A stretch of DNA of 64,000 nt from Actinopolyspora xinjiangensis (GCF_900104475.1 NZ_FNJR01000014.1:1-64000); one strand, 5' to 3'. Shown: positions 46,399 through 56,614, counted from the stretch's first letter. Numbers and translations are program-made. The notes: a model not told the origin generated them from the sequence alone.

Positions 46399-49300
46399 TC
46401 AGTCCGTTCCCCGCTGGTTGGTGGAGCCGTCCACGTGCCCGATGTCGTCACCGTCGGAGCCGGAGTCATCCCCCGACGAGGTGTCGTTGCGGTCGTCCGA
46501 GCTCGGGACGTCGCCGGGCAGTTGCACCGGCCTGCTCAACGGCCCCGGACTCCAGGTGCCCCAGTGGGTCTCCCACTCGATGTCCATGGCGGCCTGAGCG
46601 GGCAGGGCCTCCGGACGGTACGGATCCACCGTGTAGAGCGTTCCCCAGTCGCGGTGGATGTTGCCCCGCAGGTAGGTCGGCATCTCGCGCATGCTCGCGG
46701 TGACGTTGAGCCAGCCGAAAGGTCCGGCGGCGTCCGGCGAGGACCATCCCTGGCCCACCGAGCGCAGCGTGCCGCCCGCGCTGACGCGGAAGCGCGGTAC
46801 CTCCGCGATCCCGTGCCGGATGTCCGGCAGGTCCAGGCACGGGTGCTGGAAGGCGGCCGTCCACTCCACGAAGGTGGGGGCGTCGCCGATGAACTCGGTC
46901 ATGTTCGTCAGGCGAGGAGCGCGGGGTGCGCTCACGGCGAGCCAGCCGTCCTCGCCGAGGGATTGATCGACGGCGATCACCCGGGCCTGCTCGGCGCCGT
47001 CCGCCCTGCCGTCCACGCTGATCCTGGCGTCCCGCCAGTCGGGAGCTGGTCCCGTCAGCACGGGACGGCGGTCCATGATCTCGAAGCCGTCCTCGGTCCG
47101 CTTGCCGAACTCCACGTAGAGCCTGTTCGCCCCGCGCACGTTCCCGGCCAGCGTGAGCACCACGGGCACGTTGCCCTCGCGGGCGCGTTTCGGCAGGTCG
47201 TACCACTGGGTGCGAAGTTCACCGGTGTTGGTGCCGGTGCCGCCTTCATCGTGGCTGCCCCAGACCGGCGCGTCGTCATCGCCCAGCCCGTAGGGTGGGT
47301 TCCAGTCCTTGCCGCCGGACTCGTTTTCGGAGGGCAGCCCGTCACGCCGGTAGCCCTCCATCTTCGCTCCGAGGTAGTCCCGCGGGGACTCCTCGGGCGA
47401 GACCCGGTCGGGGGCCTCCATGTCCGAAACGGGGGTGTCTGGCTGTCGTTCGGAGACCCGGAGCATGCCCTCGGTGGGGTTCTTCTCCACGTACACGTAG
47501 TCCGACAGGCCGCAGCTGTCACCTGCCAGCTGCTTGGCCGAGTCCTTGCCGAGGCTGTAGCTGCCCCACTGCTCCTGTATGGCCTTGCCGAACGTGGCCA
47601 GCTCGCCGATGACCAGCAGTGCGCAGACCACGGACAGCGGCGCGGTACCCAGCCGCAGCGCACGGCTGCGGCCTTCAACACCGGTACGGCCGTTGCGGTC
47701 GAGCTTCGGCGGGTGGACCACGTGCGGTCGGTGCTCGTCGATCCGCAGGTGCTCGATGACCGCCACCACCAGTGCTATCCCCGCGACGACCAGCAGGAGG
47801 GTGCTCGCGCTGTAGCCGCTCACGGAGGGGGGGATGTTGTTCCAGGGGATTCCCCAGCCCGAGACGTACCACCAGGCGTTGGGGCCGGTGGCGGCGAGCG
47901 CGCAGATCGCCATCAGGCCGGCGAAGAACGCGGCGCGGTTGCGCCGTGAGCGCAGTACCGTGCCGCTCGTGGCCAGCGCGGTGAGCGCGGCGAGCGCACC
48001 CCCCACCGCCGCGAAGATGCCGAAGTGGTGCGTCCACTTGGTGGGGGTGAGTACGAGCACGAAGAACGTCAGCGCTGTCATTCCCAGCAGTCGCCTGCTC
48101 GGGCCGAGGGCGGCCCCCCTGATACGGCCGCGGCGCAGCAGCACCACGGCGCAGGTGACCAGGCACAGGATCACCAGCAGCACCGGGAAGCGCCGGGTCA
48201 TCGACCCGTCGGGGATCTGGCTGAACAGCAGCGAGTAGCGGCTCAGTTCCTGGTACCAGCTCAGGCTCGGACCGATCTCGCCCCGCAGCTGCGTCGATTC
48301 CAGCACCGACTGCCAGGTCTGGTCCCAGTAGACGATGTTGAGGATCGCGAAACCGCAGGCCGATAGGGGCGCGAGCACCGGCAGCCAGCCGAACTCCCTG
48401 ATGCGCTGGCTCACGAGCCGGAACAGCGGTTTGAAGGCGACCACGAAGGGCAGCACGGCCATCAGGCCGTGCGGGTTGGCCCCCACCGCCAGCGCCGCTC
48501 CGAACAGCCCGACGGCGGCGGGCAGCAGCCGCTTCGTGGCCACCGCTCGCTCCACCCCGGCCAGGGCCAGCAACGAGAACAGCACGACCACGGGCTCCGG
48601 GCGGAGACCGTTGTTGTAGGGCAGCCAGAAGGCCAGGAAGACGGCGGCGGCGGCCCATCCCGCCGCGCGGCTGCGGCGGACCTGCTGTCCGAGTCTGGGG
48701 AGTATCTCCCGGCTGATCAGCAGCCAGCTCGCTATCCCCATCAGCAGCGCGGGCAGCCGCATCCACGGGGTGGCGGCGGAGACCCTCACCCACAGCGAGT
48801 AGAGCTCGTAGAACCAGCCGAACGGGGATTCCGGCGCCCCGAACCAGCGGTAGTAGTTGCTGATGTAGCCCGCGCTGTCACGGGAGCGGGCTATCGAGAG
48901 GATGTAGCCGTCATCTGAGGTCATCGCCCCGATCAGCCACCAGATGACCAGTGCCGCCAGTACGGAGGCGTCCCGCCAGGTCGGTTTCCACCACCCGGCC
49001 GGTACGAGCTTGGGGGGACGCCGCCCGGCACGGAGGTCGAGTCGGCGTATCACGATCACGCAGCCTATGAAGCACAGCAGCCCCAGCCCGATGACGACGA
49101 ACTTGAGGATCGTCGCGCTGGTGGACCAGCGAGTGTCGACCTGAGCCCGGAACGAGACGCCGTCGATCGGATCCTGTCGCTCTTCGAGGTCGGAGTAGAT
49201 ACCGGTCAGCTGCGGGCGACGGTCCCCGCTCGTCACGCTGGCCAGCGGTTTTTCTCCCACGCTCGCGGTGGTCCGCGTGCCGTCGGAGGTTATCGAGATC

Positions 49301-49767
49301 GTGCAGTCGCCGTCGGGGATGGTGGCGCTGCCGAGCCGGCTTCCCCGCGACAGCAGGGTGAGCCGTCCGTCCTCGACACGTAACACCATTCCGGTGAGGT
49401 CGCCGTACTCGGAGGAGGGCGGGGTCGTACTCAGCAGGGTGGCCGGCCCGGACGTCCTGGAGTCGAGGCTGCGGGCCGCCGAGCACGGCGCGGTGAACTC
49501 GAGATCGACCGGCGAGTAGACGACCAGCGGCGCGGAGACCGGGTCGGTCCCCTCGGCCGTTGGCCACCTGAGGTTGGTGATCCCGTGGTTGACGGGCAGG
49601 AACGGAACCGACAGCGAGAGGATCGTTCCCACGATTCCGAGTGCCGCGGCGATCACGCGAAGGCGTTTGCGGGAATCGGCACTCGCCGTGTTGTCGCGAC
49701 CCCCAACGTCGTCGGGGTCGTTTCCCCGATTGGGCCGCTCGTCCTCTTTCCGCCCGACGTTAAGCAC
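46399..49767 (-). CDS. Emb-type arabinosyltransferase
   Basis: A membrane GT-C enzyme of about 1122 residues that adds arabinofuranose from decaprenylphosphoryl arabinose to arabinan. After a short cytoplasmic tail and first helix comes a carbohydrate-binding-like loop (residues 60-210). A run of about a dozen helices follows; its first loop holds the catalytic Asp pair in MTSDDGYILSIARS. The C-terminal 400 residues form the extracytoplasmic binding domain, ending near PWTPGPLSRP-like sequence and an acidic tail. GTG 49767 lies 6 nt after TATTCT; GTG 49791 is possible but lacks a signal. Only one Emb gene is seen here, and no aftA. Confidence 0.9.
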   Translation of the reverse strand: MLNVGRKEDERPNRGNDPDDVGGRDNTASADSRKRLRVIAAALGIVGTILSLSVPFLPVNHGITNLRWPTAEGTDPVSAPLVVYSPVDLEFTAPCSAARSLDSRTSGPATLLSTTPPSSEYGDLTGMVLRVEDGRLTLLSRGSRLGSATIPDGDCTISITSDGTRTTASVGEKPLASVTSGDRRPQLTGIYSDLEERQDPIDGVSFRAQVDTRWSTSATILKFVVIGLGLLCFIGCVIVIRRLDLRAGRRPPKLVPAGWWKPTWRDASVLAALVIWWLIGAMTSDDGYILSIARSRDSAGYISNYYRWFGAPESPFGWFYELYSLWVRVSAATPWMRLPALLMGIASWLLISREILPRLGQQVRRSRAAGWAAAAVFLAFWLPYNNGLRPEPVVVLFSLLALAGVERAVATKRLLPAAVGLFGAALAVGANPHGLMAVLPFVVAFKPLFRLVSQRIREFGWLPVLAPLSACGFAILNIVYWDQTWQSVLESTQLRGEIGPSLSWYQELSRYSLLFSQIPDGSMTRRFPVLLVILCLVTCAVVLLRRGRIRGAALGPSRRLLGMTALTFFVLVLTPTKWTHHFGIFAAVGGALAALTALATSGTVLRSRRNRAAFFAGLMAICALAATGPNAWWYVSGWGIPWNNIPPSVSGYSASTLLLVVAGIALVVAVIEHLRIDEHRPHVVHPPKLDRNGRTGVEGRSRALRLGTAPLSVVCALLVIGELATFGKAIQEQWGSYSLGKDSAKQLAGDSCGLSDYVYVEKNPTEGMLRVSERQPDTPVSDMEAPDRVSPEESPRDYLGAKMEGYRRDGLPSENESGGKDWNPPYGLGDDDAPVWGSHDEGGTGTNTGELRTQWYDLPKRAREGNVPVVLTLAGNVRGANRLYVEFGKRTEDGFEIMDRRPVLTGPAPDWRDARISVDGRADGAEQARVIAVDQSLGEDGWLAVSAPRAPRLTNMTEFIGDAPTFVEWTAAFQHPCLDLPDIRHGIAEVPRFRVSAGGTLRSVGQGWSSPDAAGPFGWLNVTASMREMPTYLRGNIHRDWGTLYTVDPYRPEALPAQAAMDIEWETHWGTWSPGPLSRPVQLPGDVPSSDDRNDTSSGDDSGSDGDDIGHVDGSTNQRGTD

Positions 49768-49918
49768 GGGTGGAGAATAGTAGGTGCTCACGCGACGCCG
49801 TTTCGCGGCATCGCCGGTCTGTGTGGCCCGACACGTCCTGCCCAGCGTCGTCGATGCGATTCAGTGGTTTTGTCCGATGTCCGCCTTCGGAGTGATCCCG
49901 GAGGGGTGCGGTGGAATT

Positions 49919-49947
49919 CTCGCCCGGCCGTCGCGTGGCCGGGCGAG
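49919..49947 (-). terminator. hairpin after glfT1
   Basis: CTCGCCCGGCC (49919-49929) pairs with GGCCGGGCGAG (49937-49947), 23 bp after the glfT1 stop. Confidence 0.7.
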
Positions 49948-49969
49948 CGTGGAACGGGAGGTGTCCCGT

Positions 49970-50899
49970 TCACCTGCGGAAGAAGCGTTCGCGCCTGCCG
50001 AGCCGGAGAAGCCGGAGCCATTCCAGGAAATCCTTCGGGCTGCGACGTTGCCACACGAAGTAGAGCCCGAATCGTGCCACCTCGAGCATGCCGATTCCGC
50101 GCATGCCGGGCTGGGCCAGCAGATAGCCCCGATTACGGTAGGTGTAGTAGCGCTTCGTGCTGTCCTCCGGATCCTGCGCATGAAATTTCCCACGCAGCAT
50201 CGGCTTGAATTCGGCGGAGCCGTCGGGGTGCAGGAAGCGGGTGCGCAGCGTGGTGCCGAACGGCAGTCCCGATCGGACCATCCGGCGGTGGATCTCCACC
50301 TCGTCGCCGCGGAAGAACAGCCGGTAGTCGGGCACGCCGACCACGTCCAGCGTGCCTGCCCGGAACAGCGCGCCGTTGAACAGCGAGGCGATGCCGGGCA
50401 GGAAGTCGTGCTCGGAGCCGGTGCCGCGCAGCTCCTCCGGGTGGCGTTTCCAGGTCAGCCCTCGCCGCAGCGGGAAGGCCAGCGTGTCCGGGCGGTCGAT
50501 GTTGACCACCACCGGTGAGACGGCCGCGAGACCGCGGGTGCGCGCCTCTTCCAGCAGGGTGCTCAGCGCGTGCTCGTCGGCGGGGCGCCCGTCGTCGTCA
50601 CCGAGCCAGATCCATTCCGCCCCGAGTGAGAGGGCGTGCATCATGCCGAGCGCGAAGCCGCCCGCGCCGCCCAGGTTCCGCCGCGAGGGCAGGTAGGTGG
50701 CGGGTACCGGGCACTCGGCCACCACCTCGGCGGCGGGTTGGTCGGGACCGTTGTCCACCACGACGAGGTGGTCGGGCGGCCGCGTCTGGTTCCCGATCAC
50801 CTTCAGCGACTCGGCCAGCAGTTCCGGGCGGTGGCGCGTCACGATCACCGTCACCACCGCGTCCGCCGGCAGTGGTGCGGATTGTCCGGATTCCGTCAT
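49970..50899 (-). CDS. glfT1: galactofuranosyltransferase GlfT1
   Basis: A 309-residue GT2 enzyme adding the first galactofuranose residues to the decaprenyl-linked linker. Landmarks are VVTVIVTRHRPELLAESL, VVVDNGPD, RNLGGAGGFALGM, the metal site WIWLGDDDGRP, and FRGDEVEIHRRMVRSG with a probable catalytic Asp/Glu. ATG 50899 overlaps the stop of the ABC ATPase gene (TGATG), so it is translationally coupled to the exporter. This matches Rv3782 in M. tuberculosis. Confidence 0.93.
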   Translation of the reverse strand: MTESGQSAPLPADAVVTVIVTRHRPELLAESLKVIGNQTRPPDHLVVVDNGPDQPAAEVVAECPVPATYLPSRRNLGGAGGFALGMMHALSLGAEWIWLGDDDGRPADEHALSTLLEEARTRGLAAVSPVVVNIDRPDTLAFPLRRGLTWKRHPEELRGTGSEHDFLPGIASLFNGALFRAGTLDVVGVPDYRLFFRGDEVEIHRRMVRSGLPFGTTLRTRFLHPDGSAEFKPMLRGKFHAQDPEDSTKRYYTYRNRGYLLAQPGMRGIGMLEVARFGLYFVWQRRSPKDFLEWLRLLRLGRRERFFRR

Positions 50900-51723
50900 C
50901 AGCCCTCGTTGCTTCCGATGGTCGCGGTCGAAGCCTGCTCCTGCTGCATCCTGGCCTTCGCCTGCGGGCTGAGGTTCTCGAAGGGGTCCTTGCCTTTGTA
51001 GTGCGTGAGCACCTCGCGCAGCGGGCCGTGCTCCTTGATCCGGCCCTTCTCCATCCAGATGGCCGTGCTGCACAGCTCGGCCAGGAACTCGTCGGAGTGC
51101 GAGGCGAACACCAGCATTCCGGAACGCTTGACCAGCTCGTTGAGCCTGCTTTTGGCCTTGTCCAGGAACTCCGCGTCCACCGCGCCGATGCCTTCGTCGA
51201 GCACCAGGATCTCGGGGTCGATGGAGGTGACCACGCCCAGCGCGAGCCGGACCCGCATACCGGTGGAGTAGGTGCGCAGCGGCATCGACAGGTAGTTCTC
51301 GAGTTCGGTGAACTCGGCGATGTCGTCGATCCGGTCTTCCATCTGCTTGCGGCTCATGCCCAGGAACAGGCCGCGGATGATGATGTTCTCCCGCCCGGAG
51401 ATCTCCGGGTCCATCCCCACACCGAGGTCGAAGACCGGTGCGACTTTGCCCTCCACACGTGAGCTGCCCCTGGTCGGCTCGTAGATGCCGGACAGCAGTC
51501 GCAGCAGGGTGGACTTGCCCGCGCCGTTGTGGCCGACCAGCGCCACCCGGTCGCCGTGCCGAAGCGAGAGGTTGATGTCGCGCAGCGCCTCGATGATCGG
51601 CACCTTGCTCTCGGTGCCGATCTTGCCGCCGGTCTTGCCGAGCACGGCCTTCTTCATCGAGCGCGACTTCGCGTCGAAGATCGGGAAGTCAACGTCTGCG
51701 TTCCACACGTCGATACTGACCAC
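50899..51723 (-). CDS. wzt: polysaccharide ABC exporter ATPase, Wzt-type
   Basis: A 274-residue ATPase. Walker A is GHNGAGKST, the signature region is TYSTGMRVRLALGVV, and Walker B is ILVLDEGIGAVD with the switch His in FASHSDEFL. The sequence is of the O-antigen/teichoic-acid exporter type (DLGVGMDPEISGRENIIIRG). GTG 51723 follows AAGGAGGG. With the permease upstream it is thought to flip the lipid-linked galactan across the membrane, as Rv3781/Rv3783 do. The long frame upstream to 52914 is only open antisense. Confidence 0.93.
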   Translation of the reverse strand: MVSIDVWNADVDFPIFDAKSRSMKKAVLGKTGGKIGTESKVPIIEALRDINLSLRHGDRVALVGHNGAGKSTLLRLLSGIYEPTRGSSRVEGKVAPVFDLGVGMDPEISGRENIIIRGLFLGMSRKQMEDRIDDIAEFTELENYLSMPLRTYSTGMRVRLALGVVTSIDPEILVLDEGIGAVDAEFLDKAKSRLNELVKRSGMLVFASHSDEFLAELCSTAIWMEKGRIKEHGPLREVLTHYKGKDPFENLSPQAKARMQQEQASTATIGSNEG

Positions 51724-51740
51724 GGTTCGTCGCCCTCCTT

Positions 51741-52604
51741 CTAGACCCAGTAGGAAACGCGGGCCCGGTAGTTGCGCATCATCAGCAGTGCCAGGGCCCA
51801 ACCGCCCACTGTGATGGCCAGCACGATCAACCAGTGGTACAGATCCTGGTCGCTGCCCAGCAGCGGCGAACGGACGATGTCGACGTAATGGTAGATGGGA
51901 TTTATCTGTGCGAGCCAGGCGCGCGGCCCCGCGTTCGCCTCCAGTGCCGACATGGGCCACACGATCGGTGACATGAAGAACAGCAGCTGCATGAAGCTGC
52001 TGACCACCGGTGGGATGTCGCGGAACCGGGTGCTGACGATGCCGAACAGCAGCACAACCCAGCCCGCGTTGACCAGCAGCAGCAGCAGCGCGGGGAACAC
52101 GCTGAAGAAGGTCCACTTCAGGTCGGGCTGGAAGATCGCCAGAATCGCGAAGTATATGACCAGGTTGTGCAGGAACAGCAGGAACTCGCGCCACACCGTA
52201 CGGAAGACGTAGATGCTGATCGGCGCGGGTAGCTGCTTGATCATGCCCTCGTTCTGGATGAACACGTCCGTGCCGGAGATGAGGCATCCGGAGATGAAGT
52301 ACCAGATGATGAATCCCACGGTCATGTAGGGCACGTACTCGCTGGCATCCATGTTGAAGATGGTCGAGTACAGCAGTCCCAGCCCGGTGGCCGTGACACC
52401 CATGCTGATGGTGATCCACAGCGGCCCCAGGACGGAGCGGCGGTAGCGCTGCTTGACGTCCTGCCATCCCAGGTGCGCCCAGAGCTGTCGCTGGTGCGCT
52501 GCCCTGCTGATGTCGTCGAACACCCTGCGCCAACTGCGGGAGCGCGCCGTTACGGGCGCTGCCGCGTGTGTTTCGGTTTGGTCTGTCGTGCTGGTCGCCT
52601 GCAC
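51741..52604 (-). CDS. wzm: polysaccharide ABC exporter permease, Wzm-type
   Basis: A 287-residue ABC-2 permease with six membrane helices. The amphipathic N-terminal region HLGWQDVKQRYRRSVLGPLWIT is the family hallmark. FIQNEGMIKQLPAPISIYVFRTVWREF and FFMSPIVWPMSALE follow. GTG 52604 lies 7 nt after TACGCT (52617-52612), so the transcript is probably leaderless; the frame stays open to 52664. The wzt gene starts 17 bp downstream. Confidence 0.92.
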   Translation of the reverse strand: MQATSTTDQTETHAAAPVTARSRSWRRVFDDISRAAHQRQLWAHLGWQDVKQRYRRSVLGPLWITISMGVTATGLGLLYSTIFNMDASEYVPYMTVGFIIWYFISGCLISGTDVFIQNEGMIKQLPAPISIYVFRTVWREFLLFLHNLVIYFAILAIFQPDLKWTFFSVFPALLLLLVNAGWVVLLFGIVSTRFRDIPPVVSSFMQLLFFMSPIVWPMSALEANAGPRAWLAQINPIYHYVDIVRSPLLGSDQDLYHWLIVLAITVGGWALALLMMRNYRARVSYWV

Positions 52605-52997
52605 GTTGTGCAGCGTACCGACCGTGGCACGCGCGGTTGCGGTGGGATTCACCGCGAGGAGCATTGTCCGGTTTGCCTCGATGATCTTGCCCGGCAGGGC
52701 CGTTCGGAGGCGTGAGAGTCCCCCGAACGGTGCGAGGGGAACGCCGTACCGGGGGAGTGGGCGTTGGTGTCCGCTGCCACCGCGTCGGCCGCGGCGCGCG
52801 GGAGGTCCGAGATGCGCGGGAGATCCGAGGTGGAACGCGTGGCGGAGGGACCGGCACCGGGGTGGGCGGTTTCGGAGGCGCCCCGAAGCGGCTGGGGTGG
52901 CGAGGCGGGCGCACTCGTCCTCCCGCTCCGCTTCCGGGCGAGAAAGGTGGGAGCTTCGTCGGGGCGAGCGCCCGGAATCCGGTGTGCGGGGCCGCTC
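52605..52997. other. non-coding gap between bpa and wzm
   Basis: About 390 bp without a supported gene. A short direct repeat (CGCGGGAGGTCCGAG, CGCGGGAGATCCGAG) occurs near 52797-52827. Nothing else stands out. Confidence 0.45.
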
Positions 52998-53579
52998 TCA
53001 GAGGTACTGCCCGTGCGTCCCCGTCCGGGGGGCGTGCTCTCCGTCACCGTCCGCGCCACCGGCGGGCAGCGCGCCCTGGCGCATCTTCTCCAGTTGGCTG
53101 CGGGCCGCGAGCTGCTGGGCGTACAGCGCGGTCTGCAAGCCGTGGAACAGGCCCTCGAGCCAGCCCACCAGCTGTGCCTGCGCGATCCGCAACTCCGACT
53201 CCGAGGGAGTTTCCTCCCGCGTGAAGGGCAGGGACAGCCGATCCAGCTCCTCGACCAGTTCCGGTGCCAGGCCCTGTTCCAGCTCGCGGATGGAGGACTG
53301 GTGGATCTCCTTCAGCCGGTTCCTGCTGGCTTCGTCGAGCGGGGCGGTACGCACTTCCTCCAGCAGTTGTTTGATCATCGTGCCTATGCGCATGACCTTG
53401 GTCGGTTGCTCCACGAGCTCGCCGAGGTTCTGCTCACCGTTCTCGCCCGGTTGCTCGGTCTTCCCCTCGTCCGAGGGCCTGCCGTCGCCCTGGGCGTGCG
53501 GGGTGGCCGCCGCTCCCACCGGTGCGTTCTCGTCACCGACCACGAACATGCGTCCTGGTTCGAAGTCCTTGCCGTCCAT
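52998..53579 (-). CDS. bpa: bacterial proteasome activator
   Basis: A 193-residue helical protein of the Bpa/PafE (DUF2587) family. The conserved helices are RIGTMIKQLLEEVRTAPLDEASRNRLKEIH, LAPELVEELDRLSLPF and RIAQAQLVGWLEGLFHGLQTALYAQQ. The C-terminus GQYL is the motif that docks into the 20S proteasome alpha ring and opens the gate without ATP. The acidic tail regions are disordered. ATG 53579 has CACTAT 6 nt before it. The location beside the galactan exporter matches Rv3780. Confidence 0.95.
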   Translation of the reverse strand: MDGKDFEPGRMFVVGDENAPVGAAATPHAQGDGRPSDEGKTEQPGENGEQNLGELVEQPTKVMRIGTMIKQLLEEVRTAPLDEASRNRLKEIHQSSIRELEQGLAPELVEELDRLSLPFTREETPSESELRIAQAQLVGWLEGLFHGLQTALYAQQLAARSQLEKMRQGALPAGGADGDGEHAPRTGTHGQYL

Positions 53580-53836
53580 TCCTCAATAGTGGCGCGTCGG
53601 TGACACCGAACGCGAACGGGTGTGCGTGCTGTGTCACCGCCCCTGGGTGAGTCGTCGTGACCCGCGGTGTTCGCGGGCACCGTCGAGCGGGAGCCGGCGG
53701 AGGTTCCGCCGAGCGCGTCCCGGGAACCGGTTGGCCGATACCCCGCTGGAAGGACTCGCGTACGTGTGTGGCCGGAGCCCCGCCGGGAGCCGAGCACACG
53801 GGCGAGGTGGACTCCCGCCGCGCGGCCCGGGGCCCA

Positions 53837-54817
53837 CTATTCGGTGGTGAGCAGGATCTTGCCGTGCACCCCACCCGCTTCCATCAGTTCGTGGGCGCGC
53901 GCCGCCTCCCGCATCGGGAGCCGGTGGTGAACGACCGGTCGTACCTCGCCGCGCTCGATCATCGGCCACGCCCGCTGGCGCACGTCGGCGACGATCGCCG
54001 CCTTGCCGTGGGGGCCTTCCAACGGCCTGCCGCGCAGTCCCAGGGCCGACATGCGCAGTCGTTTCATCAGCATCTTGCCCATGTCGAGTTCGGCCTTGCG
54101 GCCACCCTGCATCCCGATCACCGCCAGGTGGCCGTCGGGGGCGAGCGCGCTGAGGTTGCGGTCCAGGTACGAGCCCCCCATGTTGTCGAGGATCACGTTC
54201 GCTCCGCCGAGTCGTTTGACCTCGGCCACGAAGTCCTGCTCGCGGTAGTCGACGGCCGGCTCGGCGCCGAGCTCCTCGCAGAGCCGCAGTCCCGGCCCAC
54301 CGCCCGCGGTGGCGGCCACCTGTGCTCCCAGAGCGCGTCCGAGCTGGATCGCGCAGGTGCCGATGCCGCCGGAGCCGCCGTGCACCAGCAGCAGCTGACC
54401 CCGCTCCAGTCCGGCCTCGTGCACGATGTTGGACCACACCGTGCAGACGACCTCGGGCAGTCCCGCCGCGTCCACGGGGTCCACGCCCGTGGGGATCGGC
54501 AGTAGCTGGGTGACGGGCACGACCACCCGCTCGGCGTAGCCGCCGCCCGCCAGCAGGGCGCACACCGCGTCACCGGGTCGCCAGCCGGTGACGCCCGCGC
54601 CCACCTCGGCGACGGTTCCGGAGCATTCCAGCCCCAGTAGTTCACTGGCGCCCTCGGGGGGTGGGTAGGAGCCCTGGCGCTGTGCCACGTCCGCCCGGTT
54701 CACGCCCGCCGCCGTGACGTCGACGGCGACCTCCCCGGGACCGGGTTCCGGGGTCGGTACTTCGCGCCACTCCAGGACATCGGGTTCACCGGCTTCGCGG
54801 ATGGTGATCGCGTACAT
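53837..54817 (-). CDS. NAD(P)H:quinone oxidoreductase, zeta-crystallin type
   Basis: A 326-residue medium-chain dehydrogenase/reductase. The N-terminal GroES-like half has VAVDVTAAGVNRADVAQRQGSYPPPEG, and the nucleotide-binding loop is VHGGSGGIGTCAIQLGRALGA. No zinc ligands are present, fitting the quinone-reductase/PIG3 branch. ATG 54817 lies 7 nt after TACGGT, suggesting leaderless transcription. Length is normal for the family. Confidence 0.9.
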   Translation of the reverse strand: MYAITIREAGEPDVLEWREVPTPEPGPGEVAVDVTAAGVNRADVAQRQGSYPPPEGASELLGLECSGTVAEVGAGVTGWRPGDAVCALLAGGGYAERVVVPVTQLLPIPTGVDPVDAAGLPEVVCTVWSNIVHEAGLERGQLLLVHGGSGGIGTCAIQLGRALGAQVAATAGGGPGLRLCEELGAEPAVDYREQDFVAEVKRLGGANVILDNMGGSYLDRNLSALAPDGHLAVIGMQGGRKAELDMGKMLMKRLRMSALGLRGRPLEGPHGKAAIVADVRQRAWPMIERGEVRPVVHHRLPMREAARAHELMEAGGVHGKILLTTE

Positions 54818-55093
54818 GTTCCCGACCGTAGCGCCGAGCGGTTCCTCCCGGGGCGGTGACCGGCCGGTGTTCGGCGTGTCGGTGGATTCGGGGGAGTTTC
54901 GCGGAATTGTCGCCCGATCTTCCCGTAAGGCGTTTCGGGAAAAACGGGAAATGTCTTCGTGTGTCCCGTTCCGCCACCGGAAGGGGAGTTCGCCACGCTC
55001 CGAATGTGTTCTCGTCCGTTGTGGAGTCTTGACTCGGGCGGGGAGCGTTATGAACTCTTGACCGGCACGTATTCACCCGATACGGGGAGTGAG

Positions 55094-56614
55094 ATGAGAG
55101 TGCACAACGTCCGATCAGGACGCTTCGTCGCCGCACTGCTCGCGGCGGGGGCGACCGCCGCCTTCACGGCGGCCCCGGCCACCGCGACTCCGGCGGCGAG
55201 CTCCGGGCTCAACGTCAACGACGTGAACCGTCATCTGGTCGCCTTGCAGCGGATCGCCGAACGCAACGACGGCACACGTGCTTCCGGGACTCCCGGCTAC
55301 CAGGCGAGCGTGGACTACGTCGCGGGCAAACTCCGCCGCGCGGGCTACGAGGTGTCCACTCCCGACTTCGAGTTCACCAAGTACCGGCTCGACTCGGTCG
55401 AGCTGACCGTGGCGGGCTCCCCCGTCGAGGTCGGTGCGATGGAGTACTCGCCCGCCACACCGGACGGAGGGGTGCGAGCCCCGCTGTCGGTCACGCCGGT
55501 GGACGACTCCACCGGCTGCCAGGCCGCCGACTACGAGGGCAAGGACGTCACCGGCACCATCACGCTCATCAAGCGCGGTGCCTGCACTTTCGCCAAGAAG
55601 CAACGGATCGCCGCCGAGCACGGCGCCGAAGCGGCGGTCGTCTACAACAACGTCGAGGGCGCGCTCAACGGTACCCTCGGGGGCGGTGACGCGGGTGTCA
55701 TCCCCACGGCCTCGGTCAGCAAGGCCGTCGGGGCGGACCTGGTCACCAAGGAGGGCGAGAGCGCCTCGCTGACCCTCGACGCCACCTTCGACGAGATCAC
55801 CACCGAGAACGTGATCGCCGAGACCCGCACCGGCCGCAAGGACAACGTGGTGATGGCGGGTGCCCACCTCGACAGCGTGGACGAGGGCGCGGGCATCAAC
55901 GACAACGGCACCGGCAGCGCGGGGTTGTTGGAAACCGCCCTGGAGATGGGCGGCAGCCCGGACGTCGACAACGCGGTGCGCTTCGCCTGGTGGGGCGCGG
56001 AGGAGTCCGGCCTGATCGGCTCGACGAAGTACGTCAACGGGCTGACCTTCGAGCAGCAGCTCGACATCGCCATGTACCTGAACTTCGACATGATCGGCTC
56101 GCCGAACGCCGGTTACTTCACCTACGACGGTGACGACTCGGACGGAGTGGGTGCCGGTCCCGGGCCGTACGGTTCGGCGCAGATCGAGCGGGACTTCACC
56201 GAGGCGATGAAGCGCCAGGGCATCGAGGTCGAGGGCACCGACTTCAACGGTCGCTCGGACTACGGGCAGTTCATCGCCGTGGGCATCCCCGCCGGTGGCC
56301 TGTTCACCGGTGCCGAGGGGACCAAGACCGAGGCTCAGGCCGCCAAGTGGGGCGGCGAAGCCGGTGTGGCCTACGACCCGAACTACCACGAGGCCGGTGA
56401 CGACCTCGGCAACGTCGACCGCACCGCCCTGATCCGCAACACCAGGGCCATGGCCGACGTGGTCACCCACTACGGAGAGACCACCGAGGAGGTCAACGGC
56501 ATGCGTAGCAGGGCCGAACGCGCCCAGGTCCGGAGCATGGCCATGGCGCGGCCCATGAGCGCCGCGGCGCACACCGAGTCCCACGGGCATTCCTGCCAGC
56601 TTCCGCTGAAGTGA
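55094..56614 (+). CDS. secreted M28 family aminopeptidase
   Basis: A 506-residue exported zinc aminopeptidase. Signal peptide: RFVAALLAAGATAAFTAAPATA. A PA domain is inserted around residues 130-230 (RGACTFAKKQRIAAEHGAEAAVVYNN). The M28 core has zinc ligands in AGAHLDSVDEGAGINDNGTG, the Glu pair in WGAEESG, MIGSPN and the last His in YHEAGDDLGNVD. An extra C-terminal tail of about 50 residues holds two potential disulfide or metal positions. ATG 55094 follows GGGGAGTGAG. It probably scavenges peptides outside the cell. Confidence 0.93.
   Translation: MRVHNVRSGRFVAALLAAGATAAFTAAPATATPAASSGLNVNDVNRHLVALQRIAERNDGTRASGTPGYQASVDYVAGKLRRAGYEVSTPDFEFTKYRLDSVELTVAGSPVEVGAMEYSPATPDGGVRAPLSVTPVDDSTGCQAADYEGKDVTGTITLIKRGACTFAKKQRIAAEHGAEAAVVYNNVEGALNGTLGGGDAGVIPTASVSKAVGADLVTKEGESASLTLDATFDEITTENVIAETRTGRKDNVVMAGAHLDSVDEGAGINDNGTGSAGLLETALEMGGSPDVDNAVRFAWWGAEESGLIGSTKYVNGLTFEQQLDIAMYLNFDMIGSPNAGYFTYDGDDSDGVGAGPGPYGSAQIERDFTEAMKRQGIEVEGTDFNGRSDYGQFIAVGIPAGGLFTGAEGTKTEAQAAKWGGEAGVAYDPNYHEAGDDLGNVDRTALIRNTRAMADVVTHYGETTEEVNGMRSRAERAQVRSMAMARPMSAAAHTESHGHSCQLPLK

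Noticed and set aside
46435-47949. 504-codon frame opposite the emb gene
   Set aside because: Antisense shadow; the emb reading is continuous and family-like over its length.
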